The notes under the pieces are model-generated. The model saw nothing but the letters and a program-made list of their open reading frames with translations. It was not told the DNA's origin and did not search any database. Made by a program: the position numbers and the translations under genes. From Methanosarcinales archaeon (lineage in GTDB: Archaea > Halobacteriota > Methanosarcinia > Methanosarcinales > Methanogasteraceae): DNA of 8,349 nt. The stretch covers positions 1 to 8,349 of the forward strand of contig DAOUXE010000033.1 in the NCBI GenBank assembly GCA_030666765.1, in the 5' to 3' direction. How positions within the stretch are numbered: position 1 is the first letter of the stretch; each line of letters opens with the position of its first letter. Positions 1 through 5,656 of the stretch are shown piece after piece.

Positions 1-470
1 ACGGTCACGGTTCCGCGCATCGCATTCCCATGTTTCAGACAGTAATACGTGTAGTTGCCAGATTCGTTGAATGTGTACTCGAACTTCTTGCCATAAATGA
101 TCGTATGATTCTCCCAGAGCCCATCCTCACTTGCCAGTACAAAGTGGTCGATTGGATTTTCCTGAAGATTGAACCATCTCAGTTTATCACCTACATGGAT
201 CGTTGGAGTCTTCGGAGCCATTGCATACTCCATGAGGTATATTGGCTTCACATCTCCTTGCGTTTCGTCCTCGGTCGGAGTCGGTGTCGGCGTTGGTGCC
301 ACAGTCGGAGTTGGTTCCGGTGTCGGCAGTGGTGTCGGAGTTGGAGTTGGTTCCGGTGTCGGCAGTGGTGTCGGAGTTGGAGTCGGTACAACCTTGTCCT
401 TATCCCCAATGCACCCGGAAAACAGCACAGCAAGCAACAGTACTGCGAGCATTATGGATTTCAACTTCAT
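1..470 (-). CDS. Lipid-anchored cupredoxin (type-1 copper protein), partial at its 3' end
   Basis: Probable extracytoplasmic electron-transfer protein of the plastocyanin/halocyanin-like cupredoxin type, tethered to the membrane. My translation gives 156 codons before the window edge. Residues 1-20 are a lipoprotein signal peptide: basic MKLK, a hydrophobic core, then lipobox LFSGC with Cys20 as the lipidated residue. Residues 29-66 are a Pro/Thr-rich stalk. The cupredoxin domain runs from about residue 77. Likely copper ligands are His109 (in IDHF), Cys144, His147 and Met151; the last three form the spacing C-x2-H-x3-M in YYCLKHGNAMRG. N-glycosylation sequons occur at residues 121, 135 and 139. 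The missing C-terminus is probably only a few residues, because these domains usually end one strand after the Met ligand. The gene lies 50 bases behind the methyltransferase on the same strand. An in-frame ATG at 479 directly follows a stop and is an alternative start. I preferred 470 because it gives a normal signal-peptide N-region. The redox partner is unknown. Confidence 0.85.
   Translation of the reverse strand, partial: MKLKSIMLAVLLLAVLFSGCIGDKDKVVPTPTPTPLPTPEPTPTPTPLPTPEPTPTVAPTPTPTPTEDETQGDVKPIYLMEYAMAPKTPTIHVGDKLRWFNLQENPIDHFVLASEDGLWENHTIIYGKKFEYTFNESGNYTYYCLKHGNAMRGTVT
310..381 (-). repeat. Two perfect 36-bp tandem copies in the lipoprotein stalk
   Basis: Units 310-345 and 346-381 are identical base for base. 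Each encodes one copy of a 12-residue Pro/Thr/Leu/Glu spacer (TPTPTPLPTPEP). Degenerate PT repeats flank them. Identity at silent positions points to a recent unit duplication, so the stalk length is probably variable between strains. Confidence 0.9.
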
Positions 471-528
471 GATTATCATTTATCGAGACGTCCTGTTGTA
501 AAGTTATTGGTTCAACATATCCCCAAAC

Positions 529-1521
529 CTAAGCACGCTTCCGAATGATCGACACCTGATCCCTCACCCCACAGCTCCCTTTCCGTCCGAGATACACCCA
601 CTGATCATACACCCCTGCATCGTCTCGATTGTCGATAATCTCCCCCTCCATCCCGATAGCATCCATAACCTCTTTTAAGATAATAATCTCCTTCTCCTTA
701 TGGACCGTAAAGACAAGAAGTCCATTTTCACGCAGCAAAACAGAAGATTCTGACATGATGCGCGCCCAGAGATCTTTATTGAACGGATAGATCGCGCCGA
801 GCATGAATCCAATGACACAGTCGAAGGATTCCGCATCAAAGAAAGCAGAAAGTTCTGTTGCGTCCAGAACCAATGACCGATGCGGGGCAAGCACGCCGTG
901 TTCAACCCCTTCGCATATCGCGCATTGGTCAGAATCCATGCAGAACGGATCGCAGCCCATTTCAGAGAGTGCAATCGTTGCCATCCCGTTGCCACAGCAG
1001 ATCTCAAGCATATCCATCCCTGCGAAACCAGTGTTTTCGGACTGTTCGATCGTCTCTAAGAGTTCCGTTAGTCTATCTACACGCGATTCTGAAAATATCT
1101 CTGAAAACGATTTTTTTGTAGATATGCACCGGTCGCATAGCATCCGGTTCACGAGCATGATTGAATAATACTCGATGATCGCGTTCATGAACTGTGAATC
1201 TGTCGTCTTCACGGTGCGTACGTTTTCGGCGTTTTCACACAACCCGGCGACCATATCCGCGAAACCCGGATCTTTGCATACTGTGTTTACAAATATCATC
1301 CGGAAGTCCTGACCCTCCGAATTTGTAAGAATAGCAATCCCGAGCAGTTCATCCGGACCGTCCGATCCTGTTATCCGGATCACTTCACCAAATGGTATCC
1401 CTGACCGGACGATCTCCGTGAGATAATGTCTGGTCAGTTTGCAGGTCTTCTGGTCGCTGAAACTCCGCTCTATGAGCTGCACAGGCCCATCAGCGATTCC
1501 AAACAGGTCATTAAAAAGCAT
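529..1521 (-). CDS. Class I SAM-dependent methyltransferase, substrate unknown
   Basis: A 330-residue protein with a Rossmann-type methyltransferase domain in its C-terminal half. Motif I is MLEICCGNGMAT at about residues 171-182, where the Gly-rich loop binds S-adenosylmethionine. The following strand ends in an acidic position (CMDSD, about 194-198). The motif IV region is DCVIGFMLGAIYPF, near 234-247. The N-terminal half (about 1-160) is not one I recognise. It carries a CxxC pair (CDRC, about 129-132) just before the methyltransferase domain, which could bind metal or a cluster. The reading frame can be extended to a TTG at 1542, but that would run through the TATA-like box at 1544-1551. 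With ATG at 1521 the box sits about 27 bases upstream, fitting a leaderless mRNA. The cupredoxin gene follows 50 bases downstream and might be co-transcribed. Family assignment is solid; the methylated substrate cannot be inferred. Confidence 0.8.
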   Translation of the reverse strand: MLFNDLFGIADGPVQLIERSFSDQKTCKLTRHYLTEIVRSGIPFGEVIRITGSDGPDELLGIAILTNSEGQDFRMIFVNTVCKDPGFADMVAGLCENAENVRTVKTTDSQFMNAIIEYYSIMLVNRMLCDRCISTKKSFSEIFSESRVDRLTELLETIEQSENTGFAGMDMLEICCGNGMATIALSEMGCDPFCMDSDQCAICEGVEHGVLAPHRSLVLDATELSAFFDAESFDCVIGFMLGAIYPFNKDLWARIMSESSVLLRENGLLVFTVHKEKEIIILKEVMDAIGMEGEIIDNRDDAGVYDQWVYLGRKGSCGVRDQVSIIRKRA

Positions 1522-1543
1522 GGTGAATGAAATGTCCCCCAAG

Positions 1544-1551
1544 ATATAAAA
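1544..1551. promoter_or_regulatory. Shared TATA-like box between methyltransferase and lysC
   Basis: The element reads atataaaa on the plus strand and ttttatat on the minus strand. On the minus strand its centre is about 27 bases before the methyltransferase ATG at 1521, the usual archaeal TATA-to-start distance, so that mRNA should be leaderless. On the plus strand it would place a start near 1574, giving lysC a leader of about 18 bases with no Shine-Dalgarno. No other good TATA-like box lies in this short divergent region. Confidence 0.55.
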
Positions 1552-1592
1552 CCACTATCTTTTTCAAGTGAGCGCACCCATCATAATAAATT

Positions 1593-2990
1593 ATGCGGCT
1601 GGTCATGAAATTCGGAGGCGCATCGATCGCAGACGGTGAGAAGATAAAATGGGTCGCGGAGTTGATAAACCGCTATTGTGACCACGAACTGGTCGTTGTA
1701 ACCTCTGCACTTAAGAATGTTACAGATCATCTGCTGGAACAGGCAGATATGCTAGCGGACACGGGAGACCTTGAGTCGGTTCGTGAACTGGTCGAGCATC
1801 TGCGAGGCATCCATTACAGGGCAGCAAATATTGCAATCAACGACGAGATCGCTCTCAACCAGGTACTGGGCGAACTGGACAGCAGGATATGTAAATTGGA
1901 TCGGGCTTTGACCGGGATATGCTATCTAGGGGAGTTAACCCCCCGATCCCGCGATTACATCACGTCTTATGGGGAACTGCTATCAGCACCGATCTTATCA
2001 GGAGCGATTTGCTCAATCGGAATCACTTCAACGCATCTTACAGGCAGAGAGGCAGGGATCATAACCAACAGCGAATACGGCGAAGCAAAACCGCTTGAAG
2101 GCACCAATGAGCAGATACGAGAGAGCTTGCTCCCGCTGATCCGCGAGTGCGTGCCAGTGGTCACCGGTTTCATAGCAGAAGACGCGTCAGGCATCCCGAC
2201 AACGCTCGGACGCGGTGGATCCGATTTCTCGGCATCGCTGATAGGTGACGCTATCGATGCAGACGAGATATGGTTCTGGAAGGAGGTGTCAGGGATTATG
2301 ACCGCGGACCCTGATATCGTGTCAGACGCGCGCAACATCCCGCTGATCTCATACATCGAGGTGATGGAACTATCATACTTTGGCGCAAAGGTGCTTCATC
2401 CACGTGCGATCGAACCCGCGATCAGAAACGATCTCCCTGTGCGTGTGCTAAACACCTTCGATCCGGATTTTACAGGCACGCTTGTGGTGCGGGATCAGGA
2501 GCAGGGCAAAGAGGTCGTGAAAGCAGTCACTGTAATCGAAAACATCGCGCTGATAAACATCTCGGGAGCCGGTATGGTCGGCACTATCGGGGTTGCAGCA
2601 CGCGTATTTGGCGCACTTGCAGAGGCGGGCGTGAACATTACTATGATAAGTCAGGGATCATCCGAGGCGAACATCTCGATCGTTGTCGAGGGGTCGCACC
2701 TAAACATCGCTGCTGATGCCATCAGGTCAGAGTTTAGAAACGGGGTGATACGCGAGCTGACAATGAACCCGGACGTCAGCGCAGTCGCGGTGGTAGGGGC
2801 AGGTATGGTCGGCATTCCAGGCATTGCAGCACGCGTATTCACAGCGATGGGGAGCGCAGGCATCAATGTAATCATGATCAGTCAGGGATCTTCAGAGCAT
2901 AACATCTCGTTTGTGGTGCGAAGTGATGAGGCGGAAGAGGCTGTGTGTGCACTACACAATGAGTTTGGGCTTGGTCTGCCGAGATCGTAA
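1593..2990 (+). CDS. lysC: Aspartate kinase with two ACT domains
   Basis: Phosphorylates L-aspartate with ATP to give aspartyl-4-phosphate, the first step toward lysine, threonine, methionine and diaminopimelate. The length of 465 residues is normal for archaeal aspartokinases. The amino-acid kinase domain occupies about residues 1-300. It has the N-terminal signature MKFGGASIAD (5-14), the VVTSAL strand (35-40), the GRGGSDFSA loop (206-214) and KEVSGIMTADP (230-240), which binds nucleotide. Two C-terminal ACT domains (about 316-379 and 393-455) would bind an allosteric end product. Both contain a near-repeat, GAGMVG followed by AARVF and MISQGSSE, with a period of 77 residues. Where other family members have DxDGIYTADP, this one reads KEVSGIMTADP. 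Start 1593 puts four residues before MKFGG, as is usual. The gene stands alone on this strand, divergent from the methyltransferase and convergent with rio2. Confidence 0.95.
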   Translation: MRLVMKFGGASIADGEKIKWVAELINRYCDHELVVVTSALKNVTDHLLEQADMLADTGDLESVRELVEHLRGIHYRAANIAINDEIALNQVLGELDSRICKLDRALTGICYLGELTPRSRDYITSYGELLSAPILSGAICSIGITSTHLTGREAGIITNSEYGEAKPLEGTNEQIRESLLPLIRECVPVVTGFIAEDASGIPTTLGRGGSDFSASLIGDAIDADEIWFWKEVSGIMTADPDIVSDARNIPLISYIEVMELSYFGAKVLHPRAIEPAIRNDLPVRVLNTFDPDFTGTLVVRDQEQGKEVVKAVTVIENIALINISGAGMVGTIGVAARVFGALAEAGVNITMISQGSSEANISIVVEGSHLNIAADAIRSEFRNGVIRELTMNPDVSAVAVVGAGMVGIPGIAARVFTAMGSAGINVIMISQGSSEHNISFVVRSDEAEEAVCALHNEFGLGLPRS

Positions 2991-3019
2991 TGGGACGGAT
3001 CTGCGAGGTGTGAACCAAA

Positions 3020-3036
3020 CTTTTTTGGGCTATTTT
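3020..3036 (+). terminator. T-rich terminator after lysC
   Basis: A T6 run (3021-3026) followed by a T4 run (3033-3036) begins 30 bases after the lysC stop. Archaeal RNA polymerase commonly terminates at T-rich tracts without needing a hairpin, so this is a plausible end for the lysC transcript. Confidence 0.45.
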
Positions 3037-3103
3037 GTAGTTCCCGTGATACATATATCCCACGATAAATCTTGATTTTCGGTGAAACGTAAATCATATC
3101 CCA

Positions 3104-3131
3104 AAAGGTGTCGTGCGGGTACGACACGTTT
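3104..3131. repeat. Inverted repeat in the lysC-rio2 gap
   Basis: The arms GTGTCGT (3108-3114) and ACGACAC (3121-3127) are perfect reverse complements around a six-base GCGGGT loop. A G-G mismatch and three further A-T pairs (3104-3106 with 3129-3131) extend the stem. It could be a hairpin in the ends of two convergent transcripts or a protein site. It lies well past both stop codons. Confidence 0.6.
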
Positions 3132-3286
3132 CATCCTTCTCAAATGTCCATTCTTCAATCGCGTCGTTATCATTAGTAATTCTGCGCGTGTTCCGTGACA
3201 ATAAAAGGACAGACTATTTCAGTTCGCCGAAAGTCAGGATAAATCAAGCAAATGAGGGGTGTTCCACCACATCAAGTTTCCTTCCC

Positions 3287-3300
3287 AAAATCGGCAAAAT
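3287..3300 (-). terminator. Possible T-tract terminator of rio2
   Basis: Read on the minus strand, two T4 runs lie within 17 bases of the rio2 stop. This is weak, but T-rich tracts are the usual archaeal termination signal. Confidence 0.3.
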
Positions 3301-3303
3301 AGT

Positions 3304-4164
3304 TCACACACGCACATACTCAACCACTTCTTCGCAGTCCCGCGTTACACCGTACTTCCGGTTAAAAAATGCTAATATATTTTTAATATCCCTCTCAAGC
3401 AAAAACTCTGCCTGCGGGTGCGTCGCGGTCACGTATCCAGGCCAATCGATGAGCGTGACGCCATCAGGGCTGACAAAGACGTTGTACTCGCTCAGGTCGG
3501 AATGGATAAATCCTGCAGCGTACGTTTTCTTGATCTGCTCCAGGATCCTATCCAGGAACCAATCAGGATCGTTGATCTTCGTCTTTGATAGCTCGCTTCC
3601 GGGTGCGATGCTCATGGCAATCAGATGCCGGTTGTGATCGACCGCCCTTGGCACGCTGACAGCACCATCACCGGAAAGCTCAGCAAGGATGTCGAGGGCC
3701 TCGTATTCACGCTTCGCCGCGCGTCTTGCGATAAATATCCAGTGATTCCGGTCACCGGTGTCGCGCTGACGTGCCACCTGCTTGAAACTTGTGTATCCGG
3801 CGCGGTGGAACTTCAGGATAACAGGCTCGCCACCGTACATCCCTTCGTACACAACCGACTCCTTGCCAACCCCTATGGTATCCCCAATCGCTGACAAGCC
3901 CCGAAGCGTCAGCGCGCCTACCGCAAGCGCATCATATCCGTCGAAGTGGATCCTGTAGCCATCATAAGGTACCATGGATTTCTTGACGAGATTAAATCCG
4001 AGGAGCCGGTTGATGCGATACCGGACCTCCTCGGTAAACAGCTTTGAGAAAGAAGGTAACATCTCTGCTGGAACCCACCGGTGCTGCCTCATGCCGATCT
4101 CTATGCCGATGAGGGTGCGGAAATCGTTTTTTTCCAGTTTCTTAAAAATTGCGCTGTTAAACAT
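3304..4164 (-). CDS. rio2: RIO2 family serine/threonine protein kinase/ATPase
   Basis: RIO2 acts in late maturation of the small ribosomal subunit, by ATP hydrolysis and release from the pre-40S or pre-30S particle. The 286-residue length matches archaeal RIO2 proteins. Residues 1-90 form the N-terminal winged-helix domain specific to RIO2. The kinase part has a P-loop-like GVGKESVVYEG (98-108), with the GKES of RIO2 proteins; the ATP-contacting lysine in VILKFH (Lys118); the flexible loop around 122-140; the catalytic loop HSDLSEYN (221-228), with Asp223 and Asn228; and the metal-binding IDWP (Asp240). The HSDLSEYN motif distinguishes RIO2 from RIO1. The start is 4164, because the frame upstream enters the tRNA-Cys gene, whose mature 3' end is only seven bases away. 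It is therefore probably transcribed together with that tRNA and freed by 3' tRNA processing. Confidence 0.95.
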   Translation of the reverse strand: MFNSAIFKKLEKNDFRTLIGIEIGMRQHRWVPAEMLPSFSKLFTEEVRYRINRLLGFNLVKKSMVPYDGYRIHFDGYDALAVGALTLRGLSAIGDTIGVGKESVVYEGMYGGEPVILKFHRAGYTSFKQVARQRDTGDRNHWIFIARRAAKREYEALDILAELSGDGAVSVPRAVDHNRHLIAMSIAPGSELSKTKINDPDWFLDRILEQIKKTYAAGFIHSDLSEYNVFVSPDGVTLIDWPGYVTATHPQAEFLLERDIKNILAFFNRKYGVTRDCEEVVEYVRV

Positions 4165-4171
4165 TGCGATA

Positions 4172-4244
4172 AGCCAGGGTCCGGATTCGAACCGGAATAG
4201 AATCGCTCTGCAGGCGATCGCGTTAGCCGCTCCGCCACCCTGGC
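4172..4244 (-). tRNA. tRNA-Cys (anticodon GCA)
   Basis: I folded the reverse strand by eye. The acceptor stem pairs GCCAGGG with CCCTGGC in full. The anticodon stem ATCGC/GCGAT encloses the loop CTGCAGA, giving anticodon GCA. The T arm is TCCGG-TTCGAAT-CCGGA. The D stem is short (GCG/CGC), and the variable loop is five bases. The discriminator base at 4172 is U73, the well-known identity base of cysteine tRNAs. No CCA is encoded, so it must be added after transcription. No intron is apparent. The rio2 ATG follows after seven bases. Confidence 0.95.
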
Positions 4245-4367
4245 GTTGTTCCGGTCACTGCTGCCGACCGGTCAAATAGTTTTCGGATCGACTCTTTGGT
4301 GTTATGCCATATAAAAGTGACCCGCGCTTTAGAAATATTTATCTACCAGTATGCCGCTATTGCTCCT
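4245..4367. promoter_or_regulatory. Divergent promoter region of tRNA-Cys/rio2 and the PAC2 gene
   Basis: Two TATA-like boxes are visible. The one at 4333-4341 (aaatattta) is about 31 bases before the PAC2 ATG and predicts an almost leaderless mRNA. The one at 4308-4316 (catataaaa) reads well on both strands. It could start the tRNA transcript near 4284, with a leader of about 40 bases, or a longer PAC2 transcript that would include an out-of-frame 14-codon ORF beginning at 4351. Next to the tRNA, CCGGTC (4251-4256) and GACCGG (4266-4271) form an inverted repeat. Confidence 0.5.
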
Positions 4368-5102
4368 ATGGCAGAGGATTCTGAGGTGTGCGTGATTGTA
4401 GATAAGCCAAGGTCAGAGAATCCCGTGGTCGTTGAAGGATTCCCCGGGGTCGGGCTTGTAGGAAACATTGCGAGCCAACAGATCATCGACGAACTGAACA
4501 TGAAGTATCTGGGTGCGATCAACTCGAAACATTTCCCGCCGGTTGCGATGCTGCTCGAGGGGCGGGTGAGCATGCCTGTGCGGGGATACGAAAGCATGGG
4601 GAAGGAGATGATCGTGGTGGTTTCGGATATCCCGATTCACCCCAATATTGCTTATATCGTCAGTAAATCACTTGTCGACTGGGCAACGTCTGTTAATGCT
4701 CGTCAAATCGTATCGATTGCGGGAATGCCGGTCGTAGGCGCGGATCCTATCGTATTTGGCGCAGCAACAACCAAGGAAGGACTTGAGGGCATCAGGGACG
4801 AGGTCGAGATCTTCCAGATGGGGTCGATCTCAGGAATCGCAGGCAGTATCATGACCGAGTGCTTTACGCGCAAGCTCCCTGCGATCAGTCTGCTCGGGAG
4901 CACCTCGGACCCAAACCCGAACCCGATTGCTGCCGCTGCTGTGCTCAAGGTTCTGAATAATCTGTACGACCTCTCGATCGATACCGAAAAGCTGATCAAA
5001 CAGGCAGAGCAGATCGAACTTGAGATGCAGAAACTTGCAGAGACCGTGCGAGAGACTGTTGAACAGGACGAGCCGCCAAAACCTTTTCCGATGTACGGGT
5101 GA
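4368..5102 (+). CDS. PAC2-family proteasome assembly chaperone (PbaB-like)
   Basis: A 244-residue member of the PAC2 family, whose eukaryotic members help assemble the 20S proteasome alpha ring. Archaeal homologues such as PbaA and PbaB bind the archaeal core particle. The family signature is NPVVVEGFPGVGLVGNIA at about residues 18-35, with the Gly-rich turn after the first strand. Further conserved segments are HFPPVAMLLEGR (near 57-68), IAGMPVVG (near 118-125) and the SLLGSTSDPNPNP region (near 176-188). The last 35 residues form a charged amphipathic helix, then a short Pro-rich tail ending Met-Tyr-Gly. That fits an HbYX motif (hydrophobic, Tyr, any residue), which proteasome partners insert into alpha-ring pockets. 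The frame extends to a GTG at 4296, but that stretch contains the promoter boxes, so I chose the ATG at 4368. DUF473 follows after two bases and is probably translationally coupled. Confidence 0.88.
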   Translation: MAEDSEVCVIVDKPRSENPVVVEGFPGVGLVGNIASQQIIDELNMKYLGAINSKHFPPVAMLLEGRVSMPVRGYESMGKEMIVVVSDIPIHPNIAYIVSKSLVDWATSVNARQIVSIAGMPVVGADPIVFGAATTKEGLEGIRDEVEIFQMGSISGIAGSIMTECFTRKLPAISLLGSTSDPNPNPIAAAAVLKVLNNLYDLSIDTEKLIKQAEQIELEMQKLAETVRETVEQDEPPKPFPMYG

Positions 5103-5104
5103 TC
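5098..5104 (+). promoter_or_regulatory. Shine-Dalgarno overlapping the PAC2 stop codon
   Basis: The bases GGTGATC, complementary to the 16S rRNA 3' end, run straight into the ATG at 5105 and contain the PAC2 stop codon TGA (5100-5102). This supports an ATG start at 5105 or 5108 over the GTG at 5099, and it suggests coupled translation. Confidence 0.6.
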
Positions 5105-5497
5105 ATGATGCGATGTATTGCACTGACCGGGATGTCAAATCACGTGATGGGCGACTTGAAGAACCGCTTGCTACGGACCATCGAGATCAGGAGCCCGCAC
5201 AACTTCGCGGGAGTACTGCACATCGATGTTGGCGATCCCGTGTTCTTATCATCGACCAGCCCAAATGATATCACAGCAGGCACAACCGGGCTTGTTGCGC
5301 GGTTGCAGCGGCGTGACATCAGCATACACCGGGTGGTTCAGAGTAGTAACTTATTCTATGAAGAGCGGGAAGCGATGATGGCGCGTCTCCAGCTGGTCGC
5401 AGAGTGCAGCGGCAGGGTGCAGCGCATCATACAGTTCGAACTTGGCAGCGCGCTGGTGGTGGATGTGGAAGAACGACCTGTTTATGCCGCGCAGTGA
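5105..5497 (+). CDS. DUF473 family protein, function unknown
   Basis: A 130-residue protein that I recognise as the archaeal DUF473 family, found in methanogens and relatives. Its role is not established. Conserved blocks visible here are RCIALTGMS (3-11), RTIEIRSPHNFAG (24-36), GDPVFLSSTSPNDI (43-56), GLVARL (62-67) and YEEREAMMARLQL (85-97). The order basic-Thr-Ile-Glu-Ile-Arg, then a GD turn before a hydrophobic strand, then a GLVA strand, resembles the layout of ASCH/PUA-like RNA-binding domains. That is my inference, not an established assignment. There is no signal peptide or membrane segment, so it should be cytoplasmic. The start follows the PAC2 stop by two bases, with the Shine-Dalgarno overlapping that stop, so the two proteins are probably made from one mRNA. 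The start could also be at 5108. Confidence 0.82.
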   Translation: MMRCIALTGMSNHVMGDLKNRLLRTIEIRSPHNFAGVLHIDVGDPVFLSSTSPNDITAGTTGLVARLQRRDISIHRVVQSSNLFYEEREAMMARLQLVAECSGRVQRIIQFELGSALVVDVEERPVYAAQ

Positions 5498-5656
5498 GTT
5501 TGGCGTGGTGGTGGGGTGGAGGATGTCTCTTCTTTGCGGTGTCAGGTGGGTGTTTATTGACTGCGGGCAGGGGAAGAGTGGGCGCAAGGAGACGTGGCGG
5601 GCAATCGAAAAGTGGGAAAGCATTAATCTATTGAAAAATCAATAAATGAGTAAGCG
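5498..5656 (+). other. G-rich 159-base gap before the MNT modules
   Basis: No gene is supported here. The first part (5502-5522) is a run of short G tracts that could form a two-tetrad G-quadruplex in the transcript. Frames through it are Trp/Gly/Arg-rich artefacts. A TATA-like stretch (5622-5631, near attaatctat) lies about 30 bases before the ATG at 5657. A four-codon ORF at 5646-5660 ends on a TGA that overlaps that ATG. Confidence 0.5.

Larger units (their letters stand above)
2991..3303. other. 313-base gap between convergent lysC and rio2
   Basis: I see no convincing gene here on either strand. The frames that cross it are antisense continuations with atypical composition. What it does hold is a T-rich tract just after lysC (3020-3036), a short direct repeat of atatccca (near 3054 and 3095), a perfect inverted repeat at 3108-3127, and A-runs at 3287-3299 that are T-runs for rio2. 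A small untranslated RNA is possible, but there is no direct evidence for one. Confidence 0.6.

Noticed and set aside
30..548. Long plus-strand frame opposite the lipoprotein
   Set aside because: It is the antisense of the Pro/Thr repeat, giving Arg/Cys/Trp-rich low complexity. The minus strand has a signal peptide and a complete copper-site motif.
1522..1542. TTG start adding seven residues to the methyltransferase
   Set aside because: It would nearly abut the TATA-like box, leaving no room for a transcript that includes it. The ATG at 1521 has the expected spacing.
2571..2910. Imperfect 231-base direct repeat in lysC
   Set aside because: It reflects the two homologous ACT domains that are normal for this family, not a recent DNA duplication.
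3113..3637. 174-codon plus-strand frame with a GTG start overlapping the end of rio2
   Set aside because: More than half is antisense to the conserved RIO2 kinase motifs. It has no Shine-Dalgarno and no recognisable domain.
4296..4367. GTG start extending the PAC2 protein by 24 residues
   Set aside because: The stretch contains both TATA-like boxes, and the family signature begins about 18 residues after the ATG at 4368, as expected.
5404..5645. Plus-strand frames across the end of DUF473 and the G-rich gap
   Set aside because: The products are Trp/Gly/Arg-rich, without start signals, and explained by the G-rich DNA.
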